DNA of 64,000 nucleotides, taken from positions 1,612,001 to 1,676,000 of the forward strand of contig NZ_CP126161.1 of the NCBI RefSeq assembly GCF_030127105.1, in the 5' to 3' direction. Under the pieces are notes generated by a model. That model was not told the origin of the DNA, did no database searches, and was given only the letters and a program-made list of their open reading frames with translations. A program made the position numbers and the translations under genes. Source of the DNA: Haloarcula pelagica (GTDB taxonomy: Archaea; Halobacteriota; Halobacteria; Halobacteriales; Haloarculaceae). This document shows positions 42,980 through 51,488 of this stretch, piece by piece (within the stretch, counting starts at the first letter, position 1; each line of letters opens with the position of its first letter).

Positions 42980-43756
42980 ATGCCGACAGCGACCAACCGC
43001 GGAGTGGACCTCTACTACGAGACCGACGGCGAGGGACCGACCGTCGCCTTCGTCGGCGACGTGGGCTACGGCGCGTGGCTGTGGGGCTGGCACCACGACG
43101 CGGTCGCCGGCCCCTACGAGACGGTGGTGTTCGACCACCGGGGGACCGGCCGGTCGGACGCCCCCGCCGGCCCCTACGACGTGGCGGCCCTGGCGGCCGA
43201 CCTGGAGGCGGTGCTGGCCGACCACGGCGTCCGGTCGGCCCACCTCGTCGGCGCCGGCCTGGGCGGGATGGTCGCGCTGCGGTACGCCCACGAGTACAGC
43301 CGCGCACGGACGCTGACACTGTACTGTACGGCCGCCGAGGGGAGCGCGGTCGACGCCGAGGCGCTCGCGGCCCTCTCGCTGGAGGCCGGCCCCGAGGCGT
43401 CGCTTTCGGGCGCCTTCTCCGACCAGTTCCGGGCGGACGCGACCGACCTGCTCGACCGGATCACCGAGTGGCGCCGCGAGGAGGACGCGACCGGCGACGC
43501 CTGGCAGGCGCAAGCGGCGGCGGTGACGGACTTTTCGGCCCCGCCGCTGTACGAGGTGACGCTCCCGACGACGGTGTTCTACGGGCTCGACGACCCGGTC
43601 GTGGCCCCCGACGCCGCGGAGTCGCTTGCAGCGGACCTCCCACGTGGGGACAGCGAGGCTGTCGAGGGGCGACACCTCTGTTTCGTCGAGCACGCGCCGG
43701 CGGTCACCGACCGGCTGCTGGCGACGCTCGACGCCCACACCGACCACGAGGTTTAA
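42980..43756 (+). CDS. Alpha/beta-hydrolase-fold protein with the nucleophile Ser replaced by Gly
   Basis: A 258-residue alpha/beta hydrolase fold. The oxyanion side is FVGDVGYGAW. The nucleophile elbow that should read G-x-S-x-G-G is GAGLGG here, with Gly93 (codon GGC at 43256-43258) where Ser is expected; AGC to GGC is a single transition. The acid (GLDDPVV) and His (RHLCFVEHAP) segments remain. It is probably catalytically dead or uses another residue. It starts 43 bp after the DUF4013 gene and could be co-transcribed with it. Confidence 0.82.
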   Translation: MPTATNRGVDLYYETDGEGPTVAFVGDVGYGAWLWGWHHDAVAGPYETVVFDHRGTGRSDAPAGPYDVAALAADLEAVLADHGVRSAHLVGAGLGGMVALRYAHEYSRARTLTLYCTAAEGSAVDAEALAALSLEAGPEASLSGAFSDQFRADATDLLDRITEWRREEDATGDAWQAQAAAVTDFSAPPLYEVTLPTTVFYGLDDPVVAPDAAESLAADLPRGDSEAVEGRHLCFVEHAPAVTDRLLATLDAHTDHEV

Positions 43757-43782
43757 CAGCCGGGCTGTCGAGTGGTTCTGGT

Positions 43783-44409
43783 ATGTCCCCGGACGACGAT
43801 ACCTCCGACGACCGAAGCGACCCCACCGAGGAGGGGGACGCACCCCTCGACGAGGACGACTGGGTCGAGTTCGACGAGACGACCGACGACCGTGGCGCCG
43901 AGGCGGGCGGACCCGAGGCCGCCGACGAGGACACAGGCGCCTCCGAGACGGAACCGACCGACAGCGAGGAGACGATCGAGCGGGCGCCGGCGGGCAAGAA
44001 GTACTGCCACAGTTGCGGGACGACACTGGACGCCGACGCGAGGTTCTGCTCGGAGTGTGGGGCAGAGCAGTCCGGGACCGGTTCGACTGCCGCCGGCAGC
44101 ACCGCCGAGTCGCCGAAAGACCGCGTCACCGCGGGCGTCCTGGCGATCCTGCTGGGTGGGCTGGGTGCCCACCACTTCTACCTGGGCAACATCGGCATCG
44201 GCGTGCTGTACCTCTGTTTCTTCTGGACCGGCATCCCGGCGCTGGCGGGGCTGATCGAGGGCATCCTCTATCTCACGAAGACCGACGCGGAGTTCCAGCG
44301 CCGGTACGTCGACGATGCGGACACGGACGAGGGGTCCGACGAGGCGTCCGTTCGGGCCGACGACGGCGGGAACGGCCTCGGCGAGGGCGGCGATGGCGGC
44401 GGGGAGTAG
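43783..44409 (+). CDS. Zinc-ribbon TM2-domain membrane protein
   Basis: 208 residues. A long acidic N-terminus (about 70 residues, rich in D, E, T) is followed by a zinc ribbon CHSCGTTLDADARFCSECG and a TM2 domain: KDRVTAGVLAILLGGLGAHHFYLG and LYLCFFWTGIPALAGLIEGILYL. TM2 proteins are two-helix membrane proteins of unknown role. The last 17 nt overlap the start of the DUF2085 gene. Confidence 0.86.
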   Translation: MSPDDDTSDDRSDPTEEGDAPLDEDDWVEFDETTDDRGAEAGGPEAADEDTGASETEPTDSEETIERAPAGKKYCHSCGTTLDADARFCSECGAEQSGTGSTAAGSTAESPKDRVTAGVLAILLGGLGAHHFYLGNIGIGVLYLCFFWTGIPALAGLIEGILYLTKTDAEFQRRYVDDADTDEGSDEASVRADDGGNGLGEGGDGGGE

Positions 44410-44839
44410 GCGGCTCGCGGAACTGCGCCGTGGACTGGCCGCGACAGCACCCTATCTCCTCTCGCACCACCGGACCGACGAGCGCCACCGGTGTCACCGG
44501 ATCAGGGTGAGCGGCCGCGAAGTGGCCGTCTGTGCCCGCTGTGCGGGTGTCTATCCGGGGATCGTCGCCGGCGTCGTGCTCTTCGTGCTTGGCGCCTGGA
44601 GCGGGCTGTGGGCGCCACTCGTCGTGTTCGGGCCAGCCCCGGCACTGGCCGACTGGGCGGTGACGACGGTCACCGACCGGCGAGGCCACAACGCCGTCAG
44701 GACCGCGACCGGGGCACTGCTCGGGGTCGCGTACGGCGTCGCCCTCCCGTGGGTGCTGACGACGGCGACGATCTGGCCGGTGGCGGTCGCGGTCGGCTAC
44801 GGGACGGCGGCGGCGGTCGGACTCGCGCTGTCGCAGTGA
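44393..44839 (+). CDS. DUF2085 membrane protein
   Basis: 148 residues from ATG 44393, chosen because the in-frame upstream part lies inside the TM2 gene in a different frame. CHRIRVSGREVAVCARCAGVYPG is the DUF2085 signature with its Cys/His set, then three or four membrane helices follow. A metal-binding membrane role is suggested by the CxxC. It overlaps the TM2 gene by 17 nt, so expression is coupled. Confidence 0.83.
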   Translation: MAAGSRRLAELRRGLAATAPYLLSHHRTDERHRCHRIRVSGREVAVCARCAGVYPGIVAGVVLFVLGAWSGLWAPLVVFGPAPALADWAVTTVTDRRGHNAVRTATGALLGVAYGVALPWVLTTATIWPVAVAVGYGTAAAVGLALSQ

Positions 44840-44899
44840 GCGGCAAGTTCCGGGCGGGATATGCAGGTTTTTACGCCTCGGGCGTCTGTCTCTCGGTGA

Positions 44900-45625
44900 A
44901 TGAGTCTGCGTATCGCCCTGCTGAACGCGGCCCACGACGGCGCGGCCAACCGCCGGAACTTCCGGCGGGAACTGGACGCCGACCTCGTGGAGTACGATGT
45001 CACCGAGCGCGAACTGCCCGACGACTTCGCGTTCGACGGCTGTCTGGTCACGGGCTCGCGGGCCTCGGTCTACTGGGACGAGCCCTGGATCGCCGACCTG
45101 GAGTCGTGGGTCGGCGACGCGATCGATCGCGGGCTGCCGTTCCTGGGCGTCTGTTTCGGCCACCAGTTGCTGGCACACACGCTGGGTGGCCGTGTCGAGC
45201 CGATGGACGACTACGAGATCGGCTACCGGACCGTCGAGCACGACGGCGAGAGCGAGCTGCTCGACGGTGTTTCGGAGTCGTTCACCGTGTTTACGACCCA
45301 CTCGGATCACGTCGCACGACTGCCGCCGGGGGCCGAGCAGTTCGCCGAGAACGACTACGGCGTCCACGGGTTCCGAAAGGACCGCGTCTTCTCCGTGCAG
45401 TTCCACCCCGAGTACGACACCGAGACCGCCGAGATGGTCACCGAGAGCAAGGACGAACTGCCCGACGAGCGCGTCCAGCGGGTCGTCGACGGCATCACCG
45501 AGGAGAACTACCGGGCGGCCTGTGAGGCCAAGCGGCTGTTCGAGAACTTCACCGACTACGTCCGGACGGTCCAGTCCGACGCGACCGGCGCGGCAAACGG
45601 GACGGTCGCCGCCGACGACGACTGA
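44900..45625 (+). CDS. Class I glutamine amidotransferase-like protein
   Basis: 241 residues. The catalytic nucleophile is Cys85 in GVCFGHQLLAHTLGG, and the His-Glu pair is in QFHPEYDTET. A stand-alone GATase1 of the GuaA-N / gamma-glutamyl hydrolase-like group without a synthetase domain. In haloarchaea such proteins are annotated as GMP synthase-like. The true amide acceptor is unknown. It is convergent with the HPP gene, 1 bp between stops. Confidence 0.88.
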   Translation: MSLRIALLNAAHDGAANRRNFRRELDADLVEYDVTERELPDDFAFDGCLVTGSRASVYWDEPWIADLESWVGDAIDRGLPFLGVCFGHQLLAHTLGGRVEPMDDYEIGYRTVEHDGESELLDGVSESFTVFTTHSDHVARLPPGAEQFAENDYGVHGFRKDRVFSVQFHPEYDTETAEMVTESKDELPDERVQRVVDGITEENYRAACEAKRLFENFTDYVRTVQSDATGAANGTVAADDD

Positions 45626-45626
45626 T

Positions 45627-46118
45627 CTACGCGAACAGTCGGCTGACGAGCGCGTGTTCGACGGCCAGCACCGCGACGGCCACGAGGATGATTCCCCCCT
45701 CTCGGAGCGACGGGAGGATGCCCAGGCCGACGATGAGCGTCGTCGCACACGCTGGGGCGTGGCGCGTGTCGGTCGCGAGCATCCCCACCGTCGTCAGCAT
45801 CACCGCGACGACGCCGCTTACGGCCAGCCGGAGCGTCCCCGGCGCCCCGGCGGTCATCGACGCCGTGATGACGACGCCCCCGGCGACGGTGTGGTACGCC
45901 AAGAGGCCGGCGGCGACGCCGACGGCGTGGCCACCCAGGACCCGTCGAGGGGTACAGGCCGGTGCCGAGGGGCGGGTGGCGTAGAGGTACGCCGTCGGCC
46001 CGAGGCTGGGAAACAGGAAGGGGAGCCCGCTGGCCCAGACCACGACCCCGAGCGCGGACAGGAGCACGCCGACATGCCCGGTCTGTCTGGCCCACGCCGT
46101 GCGGTTCTCGTGAGACAC
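45627..46118 (-). CDS. HPP-family membrane protein
   Basis: 163 residues from GTG 46118 with about four membrane helices. PSLGPTAYLYATRPSAPACTPRRVLGGHAVGV is a family-type block with the conserved HAVG following PRR, and the C-terminus has [26 protein letters not shown] proteins have been linked to nitrite or anion transport in chloroplasts and bacteria. Substrate not known here. Confidence 0.8.
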   Translation of the reverse strand: MSHENRTAWARQTGHVGVLLSALGVVVWASGLPFLFPSLGPTAYLYATRPSAPACTPRRVLGGHAVGVAAGLLAYHTVAGGVVITASMTAGAPGTLRLAVSGVVAVMLTTVGMLATDTRHAPACATTLIVGLGILPSLREGGIILVAVAVLAVEHALVSRLFA

Positions 46119-46198
46119 CGTAGCCGAGCGTCAGGGTGGCCACACTAAACGCTGACGTTCGCCCACAGGGTTTTGCGGTTGCGATCCGACGCTGAGGT

Positions 46199-46717
46199 AT
46201 GAAGCGACTGCCCCTGGTGCTGGCGCTGTGTTGGCTCACGGCGGGGTGTCTCGGTGTCGACTTCGGCGGCCAGCCCACCCCGGACCCGGGGCAACCGATC
46301 TCGCTGTCGGTCGACAATCGGGCGTCCGAGCCCTACGACGTGCGCGTCTCGGTGGTCCCCGACGATCCCGTCGGCGTCGATGTCACCTACGCCAACGGGA
46401 CCGTCGTTCGCCGACCGGTGAGCGTCCTGACTGACTCGCCGCCGTCGGAACTGGGGCGGGTCACCGACATCCGTCTGGTCGGCGGGAACGTCACCAGCGA
46501 ACAGTTCCGGGTCCCGGCCAACAGCGGGATCGGAATGCAACTCCGGGACAGCGAACGGGGCTCGTGGGTCTGGCTGGTCGTCCGGCGGACGACCGGCGAC
46601 GATCGGGTCCGGACCTGGACGCGGTTCCGCTGTCAGCCCGACGCGACGGCTGTCGAGGCGCGGCTGACCATCGGCACCAACGAGTCGACGGCGCTCACGA
46701 CGACCTGCCAGGGTTAG
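46199..46717 (+). CDS. Putative lipoprotein, function unknown
   Basis: 172 residues with signal peptide MKRLPLVLALCWLTAGC and lipobox Cys17, then a beta-rich domain (ISLSVDNRASEPYDVRVSV, NGTVVRRPVSVL). Two N-x-T sequons occur. No named domain. Its end overlaps the convergent cupin gene by 4 bp. Confidence 0.7.
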   Translation: MKRLPLVLALCWLTAGCLGVDFGGQPTPDPGQPISLSVDNRASEPYDVRVSVVPDDPVGVDVTYANGTVVRRPVSVLTDSPPSELGRVTDIRLVGGNVTSEQFRVPANSGIGMQLRDSERGSWVWLVVRRTTGDDRVRTWTRFRCQPDATAVEARLTIGTNESTALTTTCQG

Positions 46718-47181
46718 GTGAACCGGCCAGTCTCGGCGCCACACTCCTCACACAGCGTGACCAGCGCCTCGCGGCCGTCGGCGAACTCGATCCGGTTTCG
46801 CGTCCGCTCGCCACAGTCGGGACACTCGCGGTGCATCTCCGTCTCGCCGGACTCCCGTGGTGCGCCCATCGCCAGCGCGACGACGCGCTCCGCGCCCTCG
46901 TTGCGGCCCAGTTGCCACTCGCCGGGGGCGAACCTGATCGCCTCGCCCGCGCCGACGACCACGTCACCGTCCTCGGTCTCGAACGTGACCGTTCCGGTCT
47001 GGACGTAGAAGACCTCCTCCTGGTCGGCGTGGCGGTGATAGCCGAAGCCGAAGGCGTCGCCGGGCGCGAGTTCGTAGTAGTTCAGTGCCGCGTCTTCGAT
47101 GCCCAGTGGTTCGGCGAGCTCGCGTCTGACGCTCGCCGGCCCCATTCGCGTGTCGACCTCGTCGAGAGAGAGTTTCCGCAT
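46714..47181 (-). CDS. Cupin with C-terminal zinc ribbon
   Basis: 155 residues from ATG 47181 (an upstream GTG is less likely). The cupin barrel has YHRHADQEEVFYVQTG for the first metal motif and PGEWQLGRN for the second, whose metal His is not obvious. The last third is a zinc ribbon with CPDCGERT and CEECGAE. This cupin plus ribbon fusion is a haloarchaeal type whose role is unknown. Confidence 0.82.
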   Translation of the reverse strand: MRKLSLDEVDTRMGPASVRRELAEPLGIEDAALNYYELAPGDAFGFGYHRHADQEEVFYVQTGTVTFETEDGDVVVGAGEAIRFAPGEWQLGRNEGAERVVALAMGAPRESGETEMHRECPDCGERTRNRIEFADGREALVTLCEECGAETGRFT

Positions 47182-47223
47182 ACGCGACCGTGTCGCCACG
47201 GCGAGAAAAGCGTTGCCAGCGGC

Positions 47224-47388
47224 TCACTCCCGCCGGTCGATGTCGAGTTGCTCGTCGAGTTCGTCCATCCAGTCGGCGTCCTCCAGTTCCGCCATCTGCT
47301 CGCGGAAGTGGGTCTTACAGACACCGACCTTCAGACCGTCTTTCTCGACGGCGATGTCGGCCTCGTCGTCACAGTAGTGACACTGCAT
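47224..47388 (-). CDS. Zinc microprotein (DUF6757-like)
   Basis: 54 residues. CHYC near the start and CKTHF later give a CxxC ... CxxH set. The C-terminus is an acidic helix (LEDADWMDELDEQLDIDRRE). Similar small proteins are conserved in haloarchaea. Function unknown. ATG 47388. Confidence 0.72.
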   Translation of the reverse strand: MQCHYCDDEADIAVEKDGLKVGVCKTHFREQMAELEDADWMDELDEQLDIDRRE

Positions 47389-47442
47389 ACAACGGGGTAG
47401 TATCCGGCCCACATTGAACCCTCGGATTCCGTGCGCCGTCCG

Positions 47443-48219
47443 TCAGACGCCGAGCGCACGCCGGACCCGCCCCCAGGCGTCGGCGTCCAGGCCGGCCCCG
47501 CCGACGGTCTCACCGTGGGCGTCGCTGCCGCCGGTCGGCACGAGATCGTACCGCTCGACGGCGCGCTCGATCCGGTCGGTGTCGACCGCGCGGTCGTAGG
47601 GATACCACCGTTCGACGGCGTCGAGCGAGTCACAGCGGGCCAGCGCGGCTTCGGTGTCGGCGTAGCGGAACGGGTGTGCCAGCCCGACGAGCGCACAGGC
47701 GTCGGCGAGCAGGTCGCGGCCGCGCTCGAAAGAGGGGATCTCACGGGCGACGAAACAGGGACAGTCGTCGCCGATGAGTTCCTCGAAGGCGTCACCGTAG
47801 CTGTAGTCGCTGACCTCGGCGATGGCACGGGCGATGTGTGGCCGGCCAAGTCCCTCGCGGGGTTCGACCGGGAGCGTCACGTCCAGGCGGTCCTCGACGC
47901 AGTCGATGATCCGGCGTCCCCGCTCGCGGCGGTTCCGCTGGATGGTGGCACACGCCTCCCGGAGGTCCTCGGTCGGGTCGACGCCGTAGCCCAGCAGGTC
48001 GAGTCGCTGGTCGCCCGCGTCGACCCGGAGTTCGATCCCGTGGACGACGGTCAGGCCGTCCCTGGTCGTCACCGGACCGTCCAGATCGGGGTTGATCCGG
48101 TCGTGATCGGTGACGGCGACCGCCTCGACGCCGGCGGCCCGGGCGGCCTCGGAGAGCGTCGAGAGCGTGAGCGTCCCGTCCGAGCGTGTCGTGTGGACGT
48201 GGAGATCCGCGACAACCAT
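47443..48219 (-). CDS. PHP-domain metal-dependent phosphoesterase
   Basis: 258 residues. MVVADLHVHTTRSDGTLTLS gives motif 1 (HxH), AVTDHDRI motif 2, GIELRV motif 3, and GGSDAHGETVG the C-terminal motif. These are trinuclear-metal phosphatases of the TrpH/YciV type, which hydrolyse 3',5'-bisphosphonucleotides or short RNA. It ends 54 bp before the DUF6757-like gene start. ATG 48219 is used. Confidence 0.9.
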   Translation of the reverse strand: MVVADLHVHTTRSDGTLTLSTLSEAARAAGVEAVAVTDHDRINPDLDGPVTTRDGLTVVHGIELRVDAGDQRLDLLGYGVDPTEDLREACATIQRNRRERGRRIIDCVEDRLDVTLPVEPREGLGRPHIARAIAEVSDYSYGDAFEELIGDDCPCFVAREIPSFERGRDLLADACALVGLAHPFRYADTEAALARCDSLDAVERWYPYDRAVDTDRIERAVERYDLVPTGGSDAHGETVGGAGLDADAWGRVRRALGV

Positions 48220-48339
48220 ACGGAGGCCAGTTCGTCCGGGCAGGAAGTCCCTTCGACACGCGCCGGTGTGGGCCCTGGCCACACACGCCGGGTGGTCATT
48301 ATACGCATTAAAGAGTATTATGATTATCAATAGTGAAGG

Positions 48340-48347
48340 TTTATTAT
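48340..48347 (+). promoter_or_regulatory. TATA element in a 70-bp AT-rich promoter region
   Basis: TTTATTAT, 23-30 nt before ATG 48370. The 70 bp before it are strikingly AT-rich for this genome (ATTATACGC, ATTATGATTATCAATAG). Confidence 0.55.
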
Positions 48348-48369
48348 CTTCCGTTAACTTTCCCTGGAT

Positions 48370-48657
48370 ATGCGAATGCTGACCGACGCGACGGAGACGT
48401 TCGACGCACAGACGTACCCACTGACGACCGAAGAACTGATCGAGGCGGTCGGAGACACGACACTGGAGTTGCCAAACGGGACCGAGACCCTGGCGGACGC
48501 GCTGGGCCGGATCGACTCCGAGACCTACGAGACACCGGAGGACGCACGGCTCGCGACGTACTCGGCCGTCTCCAGCAAGGCGATCGGTCGCAAGGGCTAC
48601 TCCGACCGCGACCCGATCGCGATGGGCGAGGACGGTCCGGATCAGGTCTCGTTCTAG
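48370..48657 (+). CDS. Small conserved haloarchaeal protein (DUF5789-like)
   Basis: 95 residues, ATG 48370 (or 48376, MLTD). ELIEAVGDTTLELPNGTETLADALGRI and AVSSKAIGRKGYSDRDP are the recognisable parts, similar in layout to haloarchaeal DUF5789-type proteins. It is single, under an AT-rich promoter. Function unknown. Confidence 0.7.
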   Translation: MRMLTDATETFDAQTYPLTTEELIEAVGDTTLELPNGTETLADALGRIDSETYETPEDARLATYSAVSSKAIGRKGYSDRDPIAMGEDGPDQVSF

Positions 48658-48715
48658 TTCGCGGGCGGCCCCAGCACACGGTTTTTTCGGCGACGATCTC
48701 CGGTAGCTGCCGCGC

Positions 48716-48952
48716 TCAGAAGCCGTAGTCGTCGTCCTGCATCGCCGGGTCCTGCTGGTCCGCGGCCGTCTGGCCGAACATCTGGTCGTCCAGCGCGGAC
48801 TCGGTCGATTCTTCGGTCGTGTTGTAGGCCGAGACCCCACGCTTGAGGAGGTCCTCGATGGCCTGATCCTGATTGATGAACTCTCCCTGTTCGACGAGCC
48901 GTTCGATGTCGGACACGGTCTGGTCCGACAGGGACACCTTGACTTTGCTCAC
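48716..48952 (-). CDS. Ribbon-helix-helix (CopG-like) regulator
   Basis: 78 residues from a GTG start at 48952, which the clear TATA box 24-29 nt upstream supports. The ribbon is SKVKVSLSDQTVSDIERLV, then helices with EQGEFINQDQAIEDLLKRGVSAY. The acidic Asp/Gln-rich tail ends DDDYGF. RHH dimers usually bind operators of a few genes. It diverges from a wHTH gene at 49056 with 103 bp between, where both promoters sit. Confidence 0.8.
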   Translation of the reverse strand: MSKVKVSLSDQTVSDIERLVEQGEFINQDQAIEDLLKRGVSAYNTTEESTESALDDQMFGQTAADQQDPAMQDDDYGF

Positions 48953-48975
48953 AGTCGCCGGCTTATCGACTCTGG

Positions 48976-48981
48976 TATATA
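48976..48981 (-). promoter_or_regulatory. TATA element of the RHH gene
   Basis: TATATA (minus strand GTTATATACC), 24-29 nt before the GTG at 48952, supporting that start codon. Confidence 0.6.
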
Positions 48982-49026
48982 ACTCCTGCTGCCGGTGGTG
49001 TCGCGCTCGTTCGTCGGAGCCAACAG

Positions 49027-49032
49027 TATAAG
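49027..49032 (+). promoter_or_regulatory. TATA element of the wHTH gene
   Basis: TATAAG, 24-29 nt before ATG 49056. Confidence 0.6.
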
Positions 49033-49055
49033 TGTGTCGTCGTGGAACAGCCGGT

Positions 49056-49583
49056 ATGGTCCAGATCGAGTTGACCAGCAGCCAACAGCGCACACTCACG
49101 GCGCTGGTCAACAGGCACCAGTCGGCCGACGCGCCGGTCAAGGGCCGTGTCATCGCCGACGAGATCGACCGAAACCTCGGCACCGTCCAGAACCAGATGC
49201 AGAGCCTGGCGGCACTTGGCCTCGTCGAGAGCGTCTCCGGCCCGAGCGGCGGGTACGAGCCGACCGACCTGGCCTACGAGGCGATCGGTCGCGACCGGAC
49301 CGACGACGCCGAGTCGGTGACACTGGCCCGCGAGTACGAACGCGTCGATGTCACGGTCGAAGAGATCAACCTGACCGGCGTCCACCACCCCGAGAAGTGC
49401 CAGGCCCGGGTCCACCTCCAGGACTCGGTCGCACAGTTCGACGTGGGCCAGGCGGTCGCGCTCGGGCCGACGCCGGTCGCGGGCCTCGTCGTCGCCGGGA
49501 CGGTCAAGGCCGTCGACACGACGAACAACCAGCTCGTCGTCGATGTCGCCCAGCTAGAGGCACCGGTGGAACCGCCGGAGTGA
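49056..49583 (+). CDS. Winged-helix protein with C-terminal beta domain
   Basis: 175 residues. The N-terminal winged helix is TLTALVNRHQSADAPVKGRVIADEIDRNLGTVQNQMQSLAALGLVES, with a G-P-S-G-G-Y wing. The C-terminal half is beta-rich (YERVDVTVEEINLTGVHHPEKCQARVHLQD ... LVVAGTVKAVDTTNNQLVVDV), perhaps a ligand-binding or OB-like barrel. It resembles Rrf2-like haloarchaeal regulators. It diverges from the RHH gene and is convergent with 49585. Confidence 0.75.
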   Translation: MVQIELTSSQQRTLTALVNRHQSADAPVKGRVIADEIDRNLGTVQNQMQSLAALGLVESVSGPSGGYEPTDLAYEAIGRDRTDDAESVTLAREYERVDVTVEEINLTGVHHPEKCQARVHLQDSVAQFDVGQAVALGPTPVAGLVVAGTVKAVDTTNNQLVVDVAQLEAPVEPPE

Positions 49584-49584
49584 G

Positions 49585-49995
49585 CTACCGGTCCAGAAAG
49601 TCCGGCCGGTCGACCCGGTCCGTGCTGTCGACTGCCTGTCTGTCGAGCAGTTCCGAGGGCTCTAAGGCTTCCGGGAGCCCGTCCCGACCGCCGGTCGGGG
49701 GCTCGTCCTCGTCGAGATACGTCGTCTCGCCGGTGACCAGTTCGTCCCAGACGGCGCTCTCGTCGGCGTCGCCCCGCTCGGCGACCGCCTGGGCCTCGTT
49801 GCGGCCCTCGTCGTAGGCCAGTTCGACCATGCTCTTCTGGTAGGCCGAAGTCATCTCGGCGTAGATGCGCTCGAGTTCCTCCCGGTTGTACTCCCCGAGG
49901 CGCTCGGCGACGCCGATTGCGTAGGCGTGCTCGGTCGCCTCGTCCTTGTCGAGCGTGTCCCAGTCGGTGTCGAACTCGCGCGCGTAGCGGCTCAT
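49585..49995 (-). CDS. Conserved haloarchaeal partner of the RAD55-type ATPase
   Basis: 136 residues, helical N-terminus (YAREFDTDWDTLDKDEATEHAYAIGVAERLGEY) and a disordered acidic tail. Its ATG overlaps the stop of the upstream ATPase gene by 4 nt (ATGA), so the pair is translationally coupled and probably functions together. No known domain. Confidence 0.7.
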   Translation of the reverse strand: MSRYAREFDTDWDTLDKDEATEHAYAIGVAERLGEYNREELERIYAEMTSAYQKSMVELAYDEGRNEAQAVAERGDADESAVWDELVTGETTYLDEDEPPTGGRDGLPEALEPSELLDRQAVDSTDRVDRPDFLDR

Positions 49996-50705
49996 GACTC
50001 GACCTTCTCGTCGGGCACGACCTGGAGGCCGCGGTCGGAGAACTGGATCTTCCGGATGTCACAGTCGATAGCGGTCCCGCGCATCTTGATGACCTGGATG
50101 CCTCGGGTCATACTCCCGCCCTCCAGGAAGTTGTGGAAGAAGATGACCCCGTGGGCGAGGTAGTGTTCGTCGCTGTAGGAGGAGGGATCGGTCATCTCCG
50201 AGATCAAAAGCGTCGTGGCCTCGGTCTGTTTCAGCGCCGAGAGAAAGCCCGTGATCTCGTCGCTGACATCGTTCATGAAGTGCTGGAGCAGCATCGTCGA
50301 GTCGATGACGACCCGCTGGATGTCGTTCTGTCTGATGTACGCGACCAGTCGGTTGGTCAGCCCGCCCTCGGAGCCAAACTGGGTGATCGTCCGTTTGCCG
50401 TTCTCGGTCACGAGATTGAGAAACTGGACGGCGTCGGACTGGACCGCCCGGTCGAAGCCGAACTCGTAGCCGGACATGTCCTGCATCAGTTCGGTCTTGG
50501 TCTCGTGCATCGTCACGTAGAGACAGGACTCGCCCTCTTTGGCCCCCTGTGTGATGAACTGCGAACAGAACGTCGTCTTTCCGCTACCTGGAGGGCCGCT
50601 GACGACGTACAGGCGGTCGGTCAGGAGCCCGCCTTCGACGAGTTCGTCGAACCCGGGGACACCGCTGGAGACACGCATACCTCCAGCCTGAGCACGTTTC
50701 GACAT
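49992..50705 (-). CDS. KaiC/RAD55-type RecA-fold ATPase
   Basis: 237 residues. Walker A SGPPGSGKTT at 36-45, Walker B-like VVIDSTMLLQ, and RGIQVIKMRGT as in single-domain KaiC proteins. It starts with ISSGVPG-type MRVSSGVPGFDELVEGGLLTDRLY. Such ATPases are linked to signal transduction, taxis or gene regulation in archaea. It is 4-nt coupled to the gene at 49585. Confidence 0.88.
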   Translation of the reverse strand: MSKRAQAGGMRVSSGVPGFDELVEGGLLTDRLYVVSGPPGSGKTTFCSQFITQGAKEGESCLYVTMHETKTELMQDMSGYEFGFDRAVQSDAVQFLNLVTENGKRTITQFGSEGGLTNRLVAYIRQNDIQRVVIDSTMLLQHFMNDVSDEITGFLSALKQTEATTLLISEMTDPSSYSDEHYLAHGVIFFHNFLEGGSMTRGIQVIKMRGTAIDCDIRKIQFSDRGLQVVPDEKVES

Positions 50706-50738
50706 ATGCTTTCACGTTCTGTTCTCACCCGTGATAAC

Positions 50739-51458
50739 TCATTCGCCTGTTTCACCGGAGCCACTCGCGGGCGGGTCCGAAGCGAGCGCCAGCAGTCGCT
50801 CGGTCCCGGCCGCGTCGAAGCGCATGGGACGGCGCCACCACGGTCCCTTCCCGGAGTCCGAGGACCAGTCGGTGACGACGTGGTTCGCGTCGGTGCCGCC
50901 GCTGGGTCGGGAGAGCGGGACGACCGTCTCGTAGAGCCGTGACTCGGCCGGATCGCCCAGTACGAGGACCCGAGCGTCGAACGAGTCGCGCTTGACGTGG
51001 GCGTTCGAGTCGAAGACGGCCCGTTCGTCGGCGGGCAGGTCCCGGTACTCCTCGCCGGTCACGGCGTCGCGGGCGAGTCGGAAGTGGCCGACGACGTAGG
51101 CGCCCCACTCGGGCGGCGCCCAGGCAGGTCGCTCGCCGGTCGTCGTCAGCGTCGCGTAGAACACGAGGTAGTCGCCCGCCGTCAGTTCCGAGAGGGGGCC
51201 GGCCTTCACGCCGTGTTCGTCGCCGTAGGTGTATCGCTGGCCGCCGGCCTCGGGGAACTCCGGATCGAAGTGAACGGGTCGGTCGGCGACCGCGGAAACG
51301 TCCGTCTCCAGGTCGAGGTCGGCGTAGGTCGGAACCGGTTCGGCGGTCTCCTCGGACTCGGGGATCGGAACGTACTCGAAGGACCCGTCGGGGAAGACGG
51401 GACCACGGAAGCCCGGTTCGTTGGTGTTGGCCCCGACGTTGATCGCGACGCTGCGCAT
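50739..51458 (-). CDS. Nmad3-like nucleotide-modification-associated protein
   Basis: 239 residues starting MRSVAINVGANTNEPGFRGPVFPDGSFEYVPIPE, which resembles the opening of Nmad3 domains, found with modified-DNA systems. Later HFRLARDAVTG and DARVLVLGDP. In haloarchaea this family is usually chromosomal and without an obvious modification operon. None is seen here, so the functional link is only by name. Confidence 0.65.
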   Translation of the reverse strand: MRSVAINVGANTNEPGFRGPVFPDGSFEYVPIPESEETAEPVPTYADLDLETDVSAVADRPVHFDPEFPEAGGQRYTYGDEHGVKAGPLSELTAGDYLVFYATLTTTGERPAWAPPEWGAYVVGHFRLARDAVTGEEYRDLPADERAVFDSNAHVKRDSFDARVLVLGDPAESRLYETVVPLSRPSGGTDANHVVTDWSSDSGKGPWWRRPMRFDAAGTERLLALASDPPASGSGETGE

Positions 51459-51488
51459 ACCGGAGTGTGGGGCCGGCGGGGCAAGTGC

